64,000 nt of DNA from Spinacia oleracea (GCF_020520425.1 NC_079490.1:6820001-6884000), one strand, 5' to 3'; numbered from the stretch's first letter, positions 35,039 to 44,924 are shown. Made by a program: numbers and translations. The notes: generated by a model not told the origin, from the sequence alone.

Positions 35039-35503
35039 CCTAGCGTTTTCTGGGTTTTCTTCTCCGGGATTAGTGGAGCAGTTCGAGCATTTTCGGTAGG
35101 CTATACTGCTATAGTTAGTTAGTTACTGTTAAATATCAGGGGTGTTTATCGGTCCAAATCAGAAATGGGCCGGATCGAATCGACCCGAACTGGACATAGG
35201 CGGACTTTTAGTGGGCAAGTTATTCACGGTCCATCATGGACAGAGACGGGTCCGGAGTGGGTCAACAAAAGATAACTATTTTTGGGTCAACAAAATGTAA
35301 TTTTTATTTTGCCAGTTATTACTTGTTGTTTCATTAGTAGTGTCATTTGTGGTTAGACCTACGTAATTTTCATTGTGATTAACTTATTTTTTTTTGTAGT
35401 TTTTCTTATTTATTTCTGACTTTTTCCCCTTATGACGTTATTTACTGTGGCTATTTACTGATTTTCTTTTTTGCTTTTTATTGTATTTAATAATTACCTA
35501 TTA

Positions 35504-35705
35504 CTCCCTCCATTTATTTTTGTCCTTTACGTACATTAAATTTTTCTCATTTCCCAATATCAGAATTTCTATAAGAGTGAAAACATTATAAATAAACGTA
35601 ATTTTCGTTGTTTAAATAAAAAATAGAGGAATCTCAATGCACAATAATTAGTTGTAATAAACGTGCAAAAGGGAAAACGTAAAGAACAAAAAGAAACGGA
35701 GGGAG
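35504..35705. mobile_element. Stowaway MITE
   Basis: Left CTCCCTCCATTTATTTTTGTCC; right AGAACAAAAAGAAACGGAGGGAG; TA both sides. 202 bp. Confidence 0.8.
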
Positions 35706-35743
35706 TACTTTATTTTATACTAAATTTATTGTATTTTACTTTT

Positions 35744-36064
35744 CACAAATTCTTATTTACAATGGTTGTACAATAAATATTGTACACTAGAGTAAAAGTT
35801 AACTCAAAATGCTTAAAAGTCAAGCTTATATATGTAAAAGTTATCTATTTTTTAGTGAATTTTTTTTTCATTTTAATAAAACTTATTTCTTCAAAGTCAC
35901 AAATAATGTATAAAATTAATCATATAACCCTTTAAAATGTTATCAACTTTTTTTTACTAATATAAAAGTTAATTAAAACTAGGTTAAAGTTACAAGAAAA
36001 TGAGTAAAAGTTATATTGGTGTACAATAAAGTTATTGTGCACCTTGTGCGCGCAAGACCTTTTG
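35744..36064 (-). mobile_element. Mutator-like MITE, copy 4 (9-bp target duplication)
   Basis: Reverse orientation of the family: starts CACAAATTCTTATTTACAATGG, ends GTGCGCGCAAGACCTTTTG. Exact 9-bp flanks TTTACTTTT (35735-35743 and 36065-36073). 321 bp. Its GCGCGCAAGACC end is closest to copy 1 (GCGCGCAC). Confidence 0.87.
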
Positions 36065-36249
36065 TTTACTTTTTCCCTTTTTATTCATTTACTTATTTCC
36101 ATATTTTTTATGGAAAAGATTCAATATATTTGATTAAAATTTTATCTTCAATTTAATTTTTCAGCTATAATCTTACTCATGGTAGTTGATAGTGGTAGTT
36201 CAATTTATTATTTATTAGTTATTACTTATTACTTATTATTTACGGAGTA

Positions 36250-36412
36250 TTATTTATTTCAATTCAGTAATATTAAGTTAAGTTAAGTTAAATTAAGTTA
36301 TGTTCAGTTAAGTTCAATTCAATTCAGTTCAGTTCAGTTCAGTTAAGTCCAATTCAGTCCAGTTCAATTCAATTCAGTTCAGTTCAGTTCATCTCTAAAG
36401 AACAGGGCTTAA
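36250..36412. repeat. AGTTA/AGTTC pentanucleotide tract ending like a Tourist element
   Basis: A run of AAGTT, AATTC and CAGTT units (about 36265-36390) is followed by AAGAACAGGGCTTA. In reverse complement this reads TAAGCCCTGTTCTT and resembles the CCCTGTT end of the PIF/Harbinger-like elements elsewhere in the window. No left end found. Confidence 0.5.
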
Positions 36413-36429
36413 ACCATAGCTAGCTTTAC

Positions 36430-37050
36430 AACTTTTAGGGCTTTATTCTTACATAATTCGTGTTACGGATAATAATTAATCTCACTGGGATGCTGCCCTA
36501 CGTGTCGTTCATTATCTCAAAGGTACTCCAAGTCAAGGTATTCTCCTACGCGTCGATAATGATAACCCTGCAAGGTTGGTGCGATTCAGATTGGGCAGCT
36601 TGCCCGATTACTCGTCATTTTCTATCCGACTGGCTAGTTTTTCTAGGTAAATCCCCTATTTCATGGAAGACTAAGAAGCAGCACACGGAGTCGCGCTCAT
36701 CAGCAGAGGCTGAATATTGTTCTATGGCAACTATCACCTGCGAACTTAAATAGTTGAAGGGGTTACTATTAAGCCTCGACGTTCATCATCCTAAGGCCAT
36801 TTCGCTCTTTTGTGACACCCAGTCTGCCTTATATATTGCAAAGAATCCAGTGTTTCATGAACGCACCAAACATATCGAAATTGACTGCCACTTCGTTCGA
36901 GATGAAGTGGCAGAAGGGATTATTGCGCCATCATATGTTGATACAACGTCTAAAATAACGGATATTAATTTGACTTCTTGTACGTTGTCCAAGTTGGGCA
37001 TTCTTGATCCACACCATGCTCCAACTAGAGGGATGGTGTACGGGTAATAG
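36430..37050 (+). mobile_element. Copia-type retrotransposon fossil (end of reverse transcriptase and RNase H)
   Basis: The plus strand encodes the recognisable C-terminal part of a Ty1/Copia polyprotein. A piece like the VVHYLKGTPSQG stretch at the end of reverse transcriptase comes first. The RNase H landmarks [32 protein letters not shown] and [16 protein letters not shown] follow. No integrase, gag or paired LTRs are present here. It is broken (a few breaks) and truncated at the 5' side. It lies between the broken PPR gene and the F-box gene of block A; the matching stretch of block B lacks it, so it arrived after the duplication or was lost from B. Confidence 0.9.
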
Positions 37051-37130
37051 TTAAGTTAATAATTAGGATTGGACTACAATTCTAATACTGGTATGTTAAT
37101 CCTAGAACTTAGGCTGGCTTTGAACTCCTA

Positions 37131-37383
37131 CTACCTCCGTTTTATAAAGTTCTTTACGCTTTGAAAAATGTGTCCAAAAATCAAAACTTTAACCATAAAT
37201 TCTCACTATTATATCTATCAAAAATTATCATGAGATATCTTGTTAGATTCTTCTCAAAATGTATTTTATAAATATCAACTTTTTGTAATTTTTTGCCATA
37301 GAGAATTGGATATATTAACGGTCAAATATTGCACCGGAGTCCGTGCAAATAATAAGTATAAAATCTTTTTGAAACGGAGGTAG
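37131..37383. mobile_element. Stowaway-like MITE (CTACCTCCGTTT ends)
   Basis: Left CTACCTCCGTTTTATAAAGTTC; right GAAACGGAGGTAG; TA on both sides. 253 bp. It touches the ankyrin fragment on its right. Confidence 0.75.
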
Positions 37384-37387
37384 TACG

Positions 37388-37618
37388 TATTAGTCTCCAA
37401 CCAACCTCTTTCGCGAGGTCCAAAGGTGATATTCATCCTTGTTCAATTCATCCTTGGCAAATTGCCATCCACCCACCAACCTGTAAGCTACCTCTTCATG
37501 CTTGTGCTTAATGGCAAGGTGCAAAGCCGTGTCCCCGTCTACATTTGCTGTGAAGATGAGTTCTGGATCACTCCTCAAGATACGTAGCATTTCTTCCGTG
37601 TGACCTTGTTCGGCTTCA
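37388..37618 (-). pseudogene. Ankyrin-repeat gene fragment
   Basis: The minus strand encodes about 75 residues with one good ankyrin repeat (NVDGDTALHLAIKHKHEEVA), preceded by a partial one (HTEEMLRILRSDPEL). The TALHLA core is the family hallmark. Plant ankyrin proteins of this type usually have many repeats and often a membrane PGG domain, none of which are nearby. The frame is open through the fragment but has no plausible start or partner exon. I take it as a captured or left-over piece. Confidence 0.65.
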
Positions 37619-38344
37619 TTTGGTTCAATATTCGTAAAGGAGAGGAAGGGAAGAGAAAGAAAAGGAAATAAATATACTTTCCTATGTTTGGTATGATGAA
37701 AGGGAATGATAGGAATCCCATGTCATAAACATCCAACACCCTATATATTATTCTGAGTGGATTTTAGTTCACTGTCATGAGCAAATTGAAGACAAATTAA
37801 TGAAGGTAATTTATGTGTCTTTTAGTTCTTATGGAAGTTGCCACGAAATATTTGCAACTTCTGTTTTTACTTTCTTCTTCAATTCCAAAGCGGGTTTTTT
37901 TTGTTTTACTGATCTGTTACAAAACTACAAGTAATTAATGACATAATGTGTATTTCCATATTTACACTGCGGATGTAATATTGGAGTATATAATATAGTA
38001 TAGAACATTAGCTTGTAATTAGTTTGTTACTTAGTATAAATACTCTAAATTTGTACTATCTCAATTAGTTACACAATTAATAAAAATGTAGTCTCTTGTT
38101 CTTTACTCTCAGCCACGAGCTCCTCAAGCTCATCAATGGCTTCCTTAGTTTTCCTTCCTTCTTTCTTCTTCTTTCCTCCTTCACTCACAAATTCAACATG
38201 TAACAAATTAAAATAGAAAATATTTTCACATTAATAAACTTAATTGGTAATTGGTATTCCGTAATGCAGAAAGCTAGCTCTAGCTTTTAAATGCAGTAAA
38301 AAAAAAAGAATTACAAAGTTTACATGTCTTAAAACTCAAAATGT
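37619..38344. other. 3' flank of F-box gene A
   Basis: GGAAGGGAAGAG..AAGGGAAATAAAT at about 37640-37720 resembles the purine-rich arms of the fold-back at 8172-8945. At 38200-38250 the sequence AAATTAAAATAGAAAATATTTTCACATTAATAAACTT matches the flank of F-box gene B (about 61938-61975). This shows that the duplication includes non-coding DNA. Confidence 0.5.
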
Positions 38345-39919
38345 TCATAACTCTAAAGCCATACGTTGTTTCCGAAAAATTCCATCTTTGTAGTCATTAC
38401 TTGATGCTACCATATCATCAATTGTAAACCAAATCACACAAGTTGAAGAGGCCCTTGGAAGTTCAAACAACGACTTACAAACATCATTTCCCGAACTTAG
38501 TAGATCTTCTTTAGATTTAAAGAAGCGGTAAGGAGCTCTTATATGAAGCTCTTCTAAAACAGTTGCATTACTCAGAATGTAAGCTATCAATTCAAGCTCA
38601 CGAGTTTTCCTAAACAATCCAAATATTGTTATTTTCTTGAGTTTATTCACCAAACAATCTGGTGGTTCATTACTATGTGGATCCCAAAACGTAGGCCAAT
38701 AATATAGCACCACAAGATTCTTTAAGTTGGGAAAACATTGCAAACAAAGTAGCAAATTCTCCCACCCAATCAGACCAAACCTTTCCAAATTCAATGTAAG
38801 AGTGGCTAAATTACCAAACATAACTCCATGATTTACTTCACCATTAGAAAGGTAACCGATTATATTCGAGTTTCTCTCAAGTCTTAAGTGAAGATTCTTA
38901 CTAACATTACACATTCTTCTAACAAACTTGGCCATGTCTCGACGATAATCATCATCTCCTACCATTACAGTTTCAGTCATCGTTCTAGTTATGGTCAAAT
39001 CAAGTGATGCTTCCAGTAATGTAGTTGGAATTTGGGTCAAGTAATAACATGAAGAGCCATCAATTATAGTCAGGTGTTCCAATTTGGGTGCATCAATCAA
39101 GATTTTGTTGCGATGTGTCTGACTTACCATGGAGTAACAACTCTTTATCCTCAATGACTTCAAATTGGCAGCAAATATATTCACAATACGAGGCTCAATG
39201 TCTAGTAATTTAAACTCTAAATCTAAAACTTCCAACAAAGGGCTACACTTACATAGGGTTTCTAACCAAGGAGGGATTTCCGTAAGATGGCGCAAATAAA
39301 GCTTCTTCAAATTAGGAAGTTGAATAGCTACGTTTTCAGGCATATCAAACATAATATGCATGCAACCCAAAGTTAAACTTACCAGAGATTTGGTTTTAAA
39401 CACAAAGTCTGGCACCAAAAGAAAGTATCTATTTTCCTTATCGGGGCAGAAGATATTGATATTCTCCACATCTCGACGGCAAACTTCACGGAAGCATGAT
39501 TCTTGATCTCCTAGTGTATTTGTTAAAGGATTAGATATCAAAAAGTTAGATATTTGTGAAAAGGTAGATAGAGATTTCAATTCAATATGAAAGTTGTGCA
39601 GTTTCAAAGAGGACAGCTTTATAAGCTTTTGTAAAAAAAGGATGTCGTCGTCGTCGTTGTTTTTGCCGGTTTGGGACAACACGACAAAGTTGGTGACTCC
39701 GGTCCAGAGGTGACGCCATCCGGTGGATAGGACGGAGGTGGCAGCAGCGGAGTTGATAGGGAGGCAATTGAGTATTTTGGTTAGGATATCGTCTGGAAGT
39801 GAACTCAGCATGTCTTCTTCTTTTCTTAGCCCTCGTTCTGGCTTTGTAACATTGTTGTTCATCTTCATCCTTATCGACAACAAGGTCCGTCCAAGATACA
39901 AGAATTTCAGAATTGGCAA
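38345..39919 (-). CDS. F-box/FBD/LRR-repeat protein, copy A
   Basis: Single open frame of 524 residues. The F-box is at about 37-77 (LSSLPDDILTKILNCLPI..AAATSVLSTGWRHLWTGV), followed by leucine-rich stretches (LVSLTLGC, LPNLKKLYLRHL, CSPLLEVLDLEF, LKSLRIKSC). The FBD region starts near PPDCLVNKLKKITI and ends ELELIAYILSNATVLEELHI. F-box proteins are substrate adaptors of SCF ubiquitin ligases; substrates of FBD-type members are mostly unknown. The start could be the first ATG (39919) or the ones at 39868/39862, which begin nearer the F-box and resemble copy B better. Usual family members have an intron or two, so a single exon of this size is notable but not rare. It is near-identical in patches to the copy at 61977-63575. 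Confidence 0.88.
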   Translation of the reverse strand: MPILKFLYLGRTLLSIRMKMNNNVTKPERGLRKEEDMLSSLPDDILTKILNCLPINSAAATSVLSTGWRHLWTGVTNFVVLSQTGKNNDDDDILFLQKLIKLSSLKLHNFHIELKSLSTFSQISNFLISNPLTNTLGDQESCFREVCRRDVENINIFCPDKENRYFLLVPDFVFKTKSLVSLTLGCMHIMFDMPENVAIQLPNLKKLYLRHLTEIPPWLETLCKCSPLLEVLDLEFKLLDIEPRIVNIFAANLKSLRIKSCYSMVSQTHRNKILIDAPKLEHLTIIDGSSCYYLTQIPTTLLEASLDLTITRTMTETVMVGDDDYRRDMAKFVRRMCNVSKNLHLRLERNSNIIGYLSNGEVNHGVMFGNLATLTLNLERFGLIGWENLLLCLQCFPNLKNLVVLYYWPTFWDPHSNEPPDCLVNKLKKITIFGLFRKTRELELIAYILSNATVLEELHIRAPYRFFKSKEDLLSSGNDVCKSLFELPRASSTCVIWFTIDDMVASSNDYKDGIFRKQRMALEL

Positions 39920-40089
39920 AGATGAATCAACTTTCGTCTATGGACAATATATAGAATATGGGAGTGGTGCCGAAGGCTACTAGGAAAATCTAATAGGAAA
40001 CTAGAATGATACGAAGTATTTAGTTTCCCTAAATACATAATTCTCCAATACTTCATTAAACAGGGAGTATAATACTAGAGCACTTTGAT

Positions 40090-40225
40090 AAGATAAGTAT
40101 CGAGGATAGAAGATTGTATGCGGTAGAATTATGTTATATCTTAGCCATATGATATAAGACAGGAGTCTATATGATTTAGGAAACCTACGTAGGATATCTA
40201 GTTTATATTTTCCATCAATAATATT
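40090..40225. mobile_element. LTR-like insertion upstream of F-box gene A (fossil)
   Basis: The 5' flanks of the two F-box genes align (TAGTTTCC..AAATACA, TATAA.ACTAGAG, AAGGAAA.TGTATG). Copy A has about 130 extra bp here that copy B lacks. The extra piece contains GATATAAGACAGGAGTCTATATGA and TAGGAAACCTACG, shared with the LTR-like arms at 26415-26880. It has no coding part and looks like a lone LTR-type remnant, broken, younger than the F-box duplication if copy B shows the empty site. Confidence 0.5.
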
Positions 40226-40294
40226 TTATCAATAAGGAAATTGTATGATAAAAAAAAATTAAGATAAGAAACAAATAACTTATTTGATAGAGTA

Positions 40295-40528
40295 ACAAAC
40301 TTTTCTATAAGGCGGTCTTATACAAAAGATCACTTTGGTGTCATGTAAGTTAAGCAATGAAATTAATTAGTTAAGCACTTGAACTAATTAGTTAAGCAAT
40401 GGAATTAATTAGTTAAGCAATTGAATCAATTAATTAAGCAATGTAACCAATTAGTTAAGAAATGGAACAAATTAGTTAAGCAACTAAAGTGATCTTTCCG
40501 ATAAGACGATCCTACACAAAAGTTGCCG
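40295..40528. mobile_element. MITE with inverted ends and an internal 24-bp tandem repeat
   Basis: ACTTTTCTATAAGGCGGTCT..AAAAGATCACTTT at the left is mirrored by AAAGTGATCTTTCCGATAAGACGATC..CAAAAGT at the right. Between them are about six units of a roughly 24-bp repeat around AATTAGTTAAGCAATGGAA (about 40350-40485). Non-coding; superfamily not assigned. Confidence 0.65.
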
Positions 40529-40634
40529 TTGATAGAAAAATCAAAAATACATCAAGTCTGCTCATAATTAGTAATGGTTGTTTTCTACCATAAAAACTTT
40601 AATTAAAGAAATCCTATTCTGTAGCAAACAATTA

Positions 40635-41268
40635 CTCCCTCCGTCCCGGAATACTTGACCTGTTTTCCTTATCGGGCCGTCCCTTAATACTTGACCTGTT
40701 TCTAAAAATAAAAATATTCTAACAATATTATATTATTTCTCACTCCACCCCTATTAACCCACCTACCCCCTACTCCATACAAAAAATAATTAAAAATTCA
40801 ACCCCTACTCTCCCCAACCCCACCCCACATTTCCCACTAACTACATTAAAATAATACCCCACTATCAACTACTCCATCCGTCCCATAATTATCTTCCTGT
40901 TTGACCAAAAACACGGATTTTAAGAAAAGTGGATTATAGTACATGAAAAAGTGGCATAAAGTACAAATGATGATTGAGTTGTATGGAAAAGTGGAATAAA
41001 GTACATGTGAAAGATAATATAATACATGGGAAAAGTGGAATATAGTAGGGGTTTTCAATTCAATTTTAATTAATATAATACATGAGAAAGTGGGGACCTT
41101 AGTAGCCAAAATTAGAAACAAAAAGATAATTTTGGGACACTCATTTAGGAAAGCAGGAAGATAATTTTGGGACGGAGGGAGTACTACCTATTAAATTAAA
41201 TAAGTCAATTCAAGTCCCTTAAACTCTGTGCCGGTCAAACCGGGTCGAGTATTCCGGGACGGAGGGAG
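40635..41268. mobile_element. Stowaway MITE (outer) with another nested in it
   Basis: Left CTCCCTCCGTCCCGGAATACTTG; right CGAGTATTCCGGGACGGAGGGAG; TA on both sides (40633-40634 and 41269-41270). The inner sequence matches the inverted copy at 52829-53144. With the nested element and one TA removed, its length would be about 320 bp, close to the 316 bp of that copy. Confidence 0.9.
40872..41181. mobile_element. Stowaway MITE nested inside another Stowaway
   Basis: Left CTCCATCCGTCCCATAATTATCTTCC; right GGAAGATAATTTTGGGACGGAGGGAG; TA both sides. 310 bp, a different subfamily from its host. Confidence 0.9.
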
Positions 41269-41499
41269 TATGTAGTAAATAGTACTGACTTAATACTACG
41301 GAGTAATAATTATGTACTTTGTACATTCAAACAAGTTAGTATATATAATTATATATCATAATCAAAACTATATTGACTTAATCGAAAGTAATAATTTAAT
41401 TCTTTGCCAGGTCATGCCCACGATGGTTACATATGGATGACATTGACTTTGAAGGTTATAAAAAGTGATCGAACACCAAAAGAAAAGTATTACAAACTC

Positions 41500-41697
41500 A
41501 TGATAAGAATGATGAACACAAGCAAATATGTTGTATTTCTCATGTTTATCTTTGCCATCGTTGTGATGGTGGCCATTGGTGCACCAGGTAAAGAATGCTT
41601 AGAATCTGGGCATTATTGCGGATCTGGAACCTTCATATGGACTCCATGTTGCCCACCCTACTCCTGCAACGACTGGTTTTGGGGTTCATGCCAATAG
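41500..41697 (+). CDS. Secreted six-cysteine (knottin-like) peptide precursor
   Basis: A 65-residue precursor. Residues about 10-28 form a strong hydrophobic signal sequence (YVVFLMFIFAIVVMVAIGA). The mature part of about 37 residues starts near APGKE and has six cysteines, C33, C40, C50, C51, C56 and C64, spaced C-x6-C-x9-CC-x4-C-x7-C. The central CC pair in a six-cysteine frame is the inhibitor cystine knot pattern. Plant knottins of this size include antimicrobial peptides and enzyme inhibitors; the loops here do not match one I know, and the peptide is rich in Trp and aromatic residues (FIWTP, DWFWGS). The in-frame ATGs at 41500, 41509 and 41512 all fit; the frame is open further up but without signal-like sequence. 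Function not assigned. Expression is not shown by sequence. Confidence 0.7.
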   Translation: MIRMMNTSKYVVFLMFIFAIVVMVAIGAPGKECLESGHYCGSGTFIWTPCCPPYSCNDWFWGSCQ

Positions 41698-42711
41698 TTT
41701 ATGTAATTATGTTAATGTGTTAGTGGGTTAATCGTTTTGTGCATTTAGGCCCCCCTAATTCTGTAGTTATGGGATTATGCTTCCTTAGCTATAGTTGTTC
41801 TTATGCCTATATAAAGCTTATGTTTGTGTTATTGTAATATCATATTCTTTCCCTTCTCTTATCTCTGTTATAATCTCAACAACATATACGAAGCAGTCCC
41901 GGTTTTGGGCGGTCCAACCGGACCTATATCATAGGGCCACAAAATTATGGGGCCCAAAAGAAATTTTGCTAGTTGAACCTCAAGAATTTTATATGTCATA
42001 TATTTTTAGTTGCTTAGTTAAAACTATAAATGCAATAGAGCTGATCATCATGGGCCCGGCCTGAAAATTAACGGGTTTTGAGCAGCCTAGTTCGGCCCGG
42101 CCCGAACTTTTTAAAAAATTGCGGGCTTTGGGCAACGCAAAACAACATTGTTAGTTATAAATTTGACCCGGCCCGATAAGCCCGTTAATTTTGGCCCTGG
42201 GTTTTGGGCACACAAAATTGGCCCGAATCTTGGCCCGGCCCGACACAATGGGCAGTTTTTATTCTCCCGAACCCGGCCCGGCCCAACTTTTGATCAGGTA
42301 TAAAATGCAATGACACCCGAGTTTGATTCATGCCCATATATTTAGCACAAGGCATAATATTTGAATTCAGCACATGGCCTCCAAATTGACGGAGACGGCC
42401 TTGATAAGAAGTATGACAAATTTGCAATGTTCATGTTGCTGCTAATCGTTTTCGGGTACTCCTATTACCGCAAATTCTCACAACCAACTCACCAACCAAA
42501 CCAAATTGCCCTTTGCAGTCCCCTAGTTCAATTAGATTTTCAATTACGACTCCAAACTAAAACTAATTACTCAACTTAAATTAACAATTTTGAATACAGT
42601 TTTTTTTGAATGATTGATAAATCAACTTAATCACAGTCATTACTCAACTTAAACAAAAACACATAATCAAACCAATTAATCAGATCGAGTTAATATGTGA
42701 AATTATACCTG
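41698..42711. other. Intergenic region with GGCCCGG-rich repeat
   Basis: About 41900-41960 has TTTTGGGCGGTCCAACCGG..GGGGCCCAAAAG. About 42050-42290 is dense in GGCCCGGCCCG and its complement, a low-complexity sequence that recurs more weakly at 35150-35250 and 61010-61240. It is likely worn transposon sequence; ends not found. No gene recognised. Confidence 0.45.
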
Positions 42712-43058
42712 AAAATCATCGGTATCAGGAGGCAGAAAAACAGTGTGGAAACCCATCAACTCCATTAATAGCATCAATCAAAGCTACCATCAATCAATAA
42801 ATCAGCTTTAAAATAGTGTTAGCCTTTCTTTGGCTCCTTGTAATTCCCACACCTTTTCCTCATTATCTGGGTCACAACATTCATTAAATCAGCTCCATTA
42901 TTAATCAGTCAAGTTAAATCATTACTATCTGAAACAAAAAAGAGAGAGATACCAGGATCTCTGACGGTGGCACGAACAATGTCGCCTTGATGAAGGAGAG
43001 CTTTTACCAAATAAGCGGCTATAAACCCGGTTGCTCCGGTCACACAGTATGATGGCAT
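42712..43058 (-). pseudogene. NAD(P)-dependent reductase (DFR/CCR-like) pseudogene, first two exons
   Basis: Exon 1 (43058-42953) reads [34 protein letters not shown], with the TGATGFI nucleotide-binding motif of the short-chain dehydrogenase group containing dihydroflavonol and cinnamoyl-CoA reductases, and a good GT donor. About 80 bp further on, exon 2 (about 42871-42712) encodes DNEEKVWELQGAKERLTLF, then falls out of frame in what should be KADLL..GSFD..INGVDG.FHT. It picks up again to a GT donor (CAG|GTATAA). No later exons (catalytic YxxxK) are found before the next element. A fresh-looking first exon with a broken second one marks a truncated pseudogene. Confidence 0.75.
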
Positions 43059-43231
43059 CGTTTCTTTGTTTTCTCCCTTTGTTGGCCTAAATGTTTCATT
43101 AAAGAATACGGAATACTTGTATCCGGGCGTAAGAGTTGTCAATTACTACCCGTACCTATAATATTAGTAAATGATGTCAATTGTTATGTTAGGGGTCTTT
43201 TGCTTTGCCATTTTAGAATGGAATGGAGTTA

Positions 43232-43574
43232 GGGCGTGTTCGGCGGTAGCGTTTGAGGTAGCGGATAGCGTTTTGACCTAGTCAAGACGCTACTTGTAAA
43301 ATTTGTAAGTGTTTGGTAAAGTAGCGATTTAGGTAGCGGTTAGCGGTTGAGGTAGCGGTTGGGTAGCTTTTGTCAAACGTTAAAATGAGTAGCGGGTAGC
43401 GTTTGACAAATTTATAATAAAGTTTTAAATAATATTCTTGCTTTTATTTTTATTTTTATAATATCAACCGCTACTTTTACCGAACACTCATATTAGTTAC
43501 CGCTACTTTGACAGCTAACCGTTACCCGCTACTTTAACCGCTACCCGCTACCGCTAATTTTGCTGAACAGGGCC
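43232..43574. mobile_element. Tourist-like (PIF/Harbinger) MITE with TAGCGG-rich arms
   Basis: Left GGGCGTGTTCGGCGGTAGCG; right end reverse-complemented GGCCCTGTTCAGC; flanked by TTA on both sides (43229-43231 and 43575-43577). Both arms are built of GGTAGCGG/CCGCTACC words and are inverted copies over about 120 bp, so the element can fold into a long hairpin. 343 bp, non-coding. Confidence 0.8.
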
Positions 43575-43845
43575 TTAGAGTGCGTTCTATTCATTTTATT
43601 GTTTAGTCCTTTTTAGAATGGAGACTAATATCAATTGGTTCTATCTAGGGATATCAATTGGACAGGGCGAATTTATTACCGAATTTATTATCTTCTTTTT
43701 TCCCTTTTTTTTTTTTTTGTTCATGTACCCATTTATCTTTTATTTTACCTTTTAAAAAATATTTATTTATTTTTATCTCCGCTTAAATAGTTTTAAATAC
43801 AAATTACTACTCCGTAATTAAAATCTCCAATCTCATACGTTGGTT

Positions 43846-44722
43846 TACTTATGTGGCACTTGTGTTTATTTAATTCTAAAAAATCGCAAATCTTATTTTC
43901 ATTTGTCGGATTCTAATGATAGTTTAGGTTGCAGTCTAATATCTCAAAAAATACACAATACATTGAATATGTTAAGCATGAAAAAATAAATAAAATATTA
44001 ATACAGAGTACAACTTACTACTATAAACTAAAAAAACTCACCCTACAAAACAAATATCATAAGAACAAACTAAACCAAATAGGAAAAAGAAACTTAAAAA
44101 TAAATAAATAAAATCTTAAGTAAACATACTGTTTGGTTTGGTTGAGTAACTTTAACAATTCATCTCATGGATTTACATATTCATACACAAAAGAGGTGTA
44201 TTGTCTTATTCCAAGCTTACATTTAACTAAAGTTCATCTCTTATCTGAAAAGATATTTTTTACATTTTTTAAATTTGTTCAAAATCTTCTATCTAATTTG
44301 TTAGTATTTACTTATGAGGCATTCAATTTTTTTAATTCTAAAATAAATTGTAAATCTATTTTCTCATTAGTTGAATTGTAATGATTATCTACGTGGCGAT
44401 GTAATAGCTTAGTAAATATGCTCGCTTTAATTATATAGATTAAATTATTAGATGCACGAAAATACAACGTCTATTTGGTTCGGTTGGAGTAACTTTAACA
44501 ATTCATCTCATGGATTTATATACTCATACACAAAAGATGTTTTTTATTTGTTAGTACTTAATTATGTGGCCTTCAATTTTTTTTAATTCTAAAATAAATT
44601 GAAAATCTATTTTCTCATTGGCCGAATTGTAATGATTAGATACGTGGCGCTCTAATATCTCAACAAAAATACCCGCTTTGATTATATAGATTAGATTCTT
44701 AGATGCACGAAAATACAACGAC
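43846..44722. repeat. Tandem repeat of 250-340-bp units
   Basis: Two clear units, about 44127-44464 and 44465-44722. They share GAGTAACTTTAACAATTCATCTCATGGATTTA, AATTCTAAAATAAATTG.AAATCTATTTTCTCATT, TACGTGGCG and the closing ATATAGATTA..TTAGATGCACGAAAATACAACG. A more diverged partial unit lies at about 43846-43960. No coding frame. Nature unknown. Confidence 0.7.
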
Positions 44723-44924
44723 TAATATAGCATGAGTTATAATTATAATCTCCTTGTACAATGTATCAAACACGTCAAAACTTATTATTCACTCAATTCA
44801 TCCTTTGATTCTTTGAATTTTCACATTATTTTCTCTAAATATGATTGAAGAATGGTTTATACTATAGCAAACAATACTTATAATGTACAAGAAAATTAAA
44901 CAAATACATTGTACGTAGTACTAA

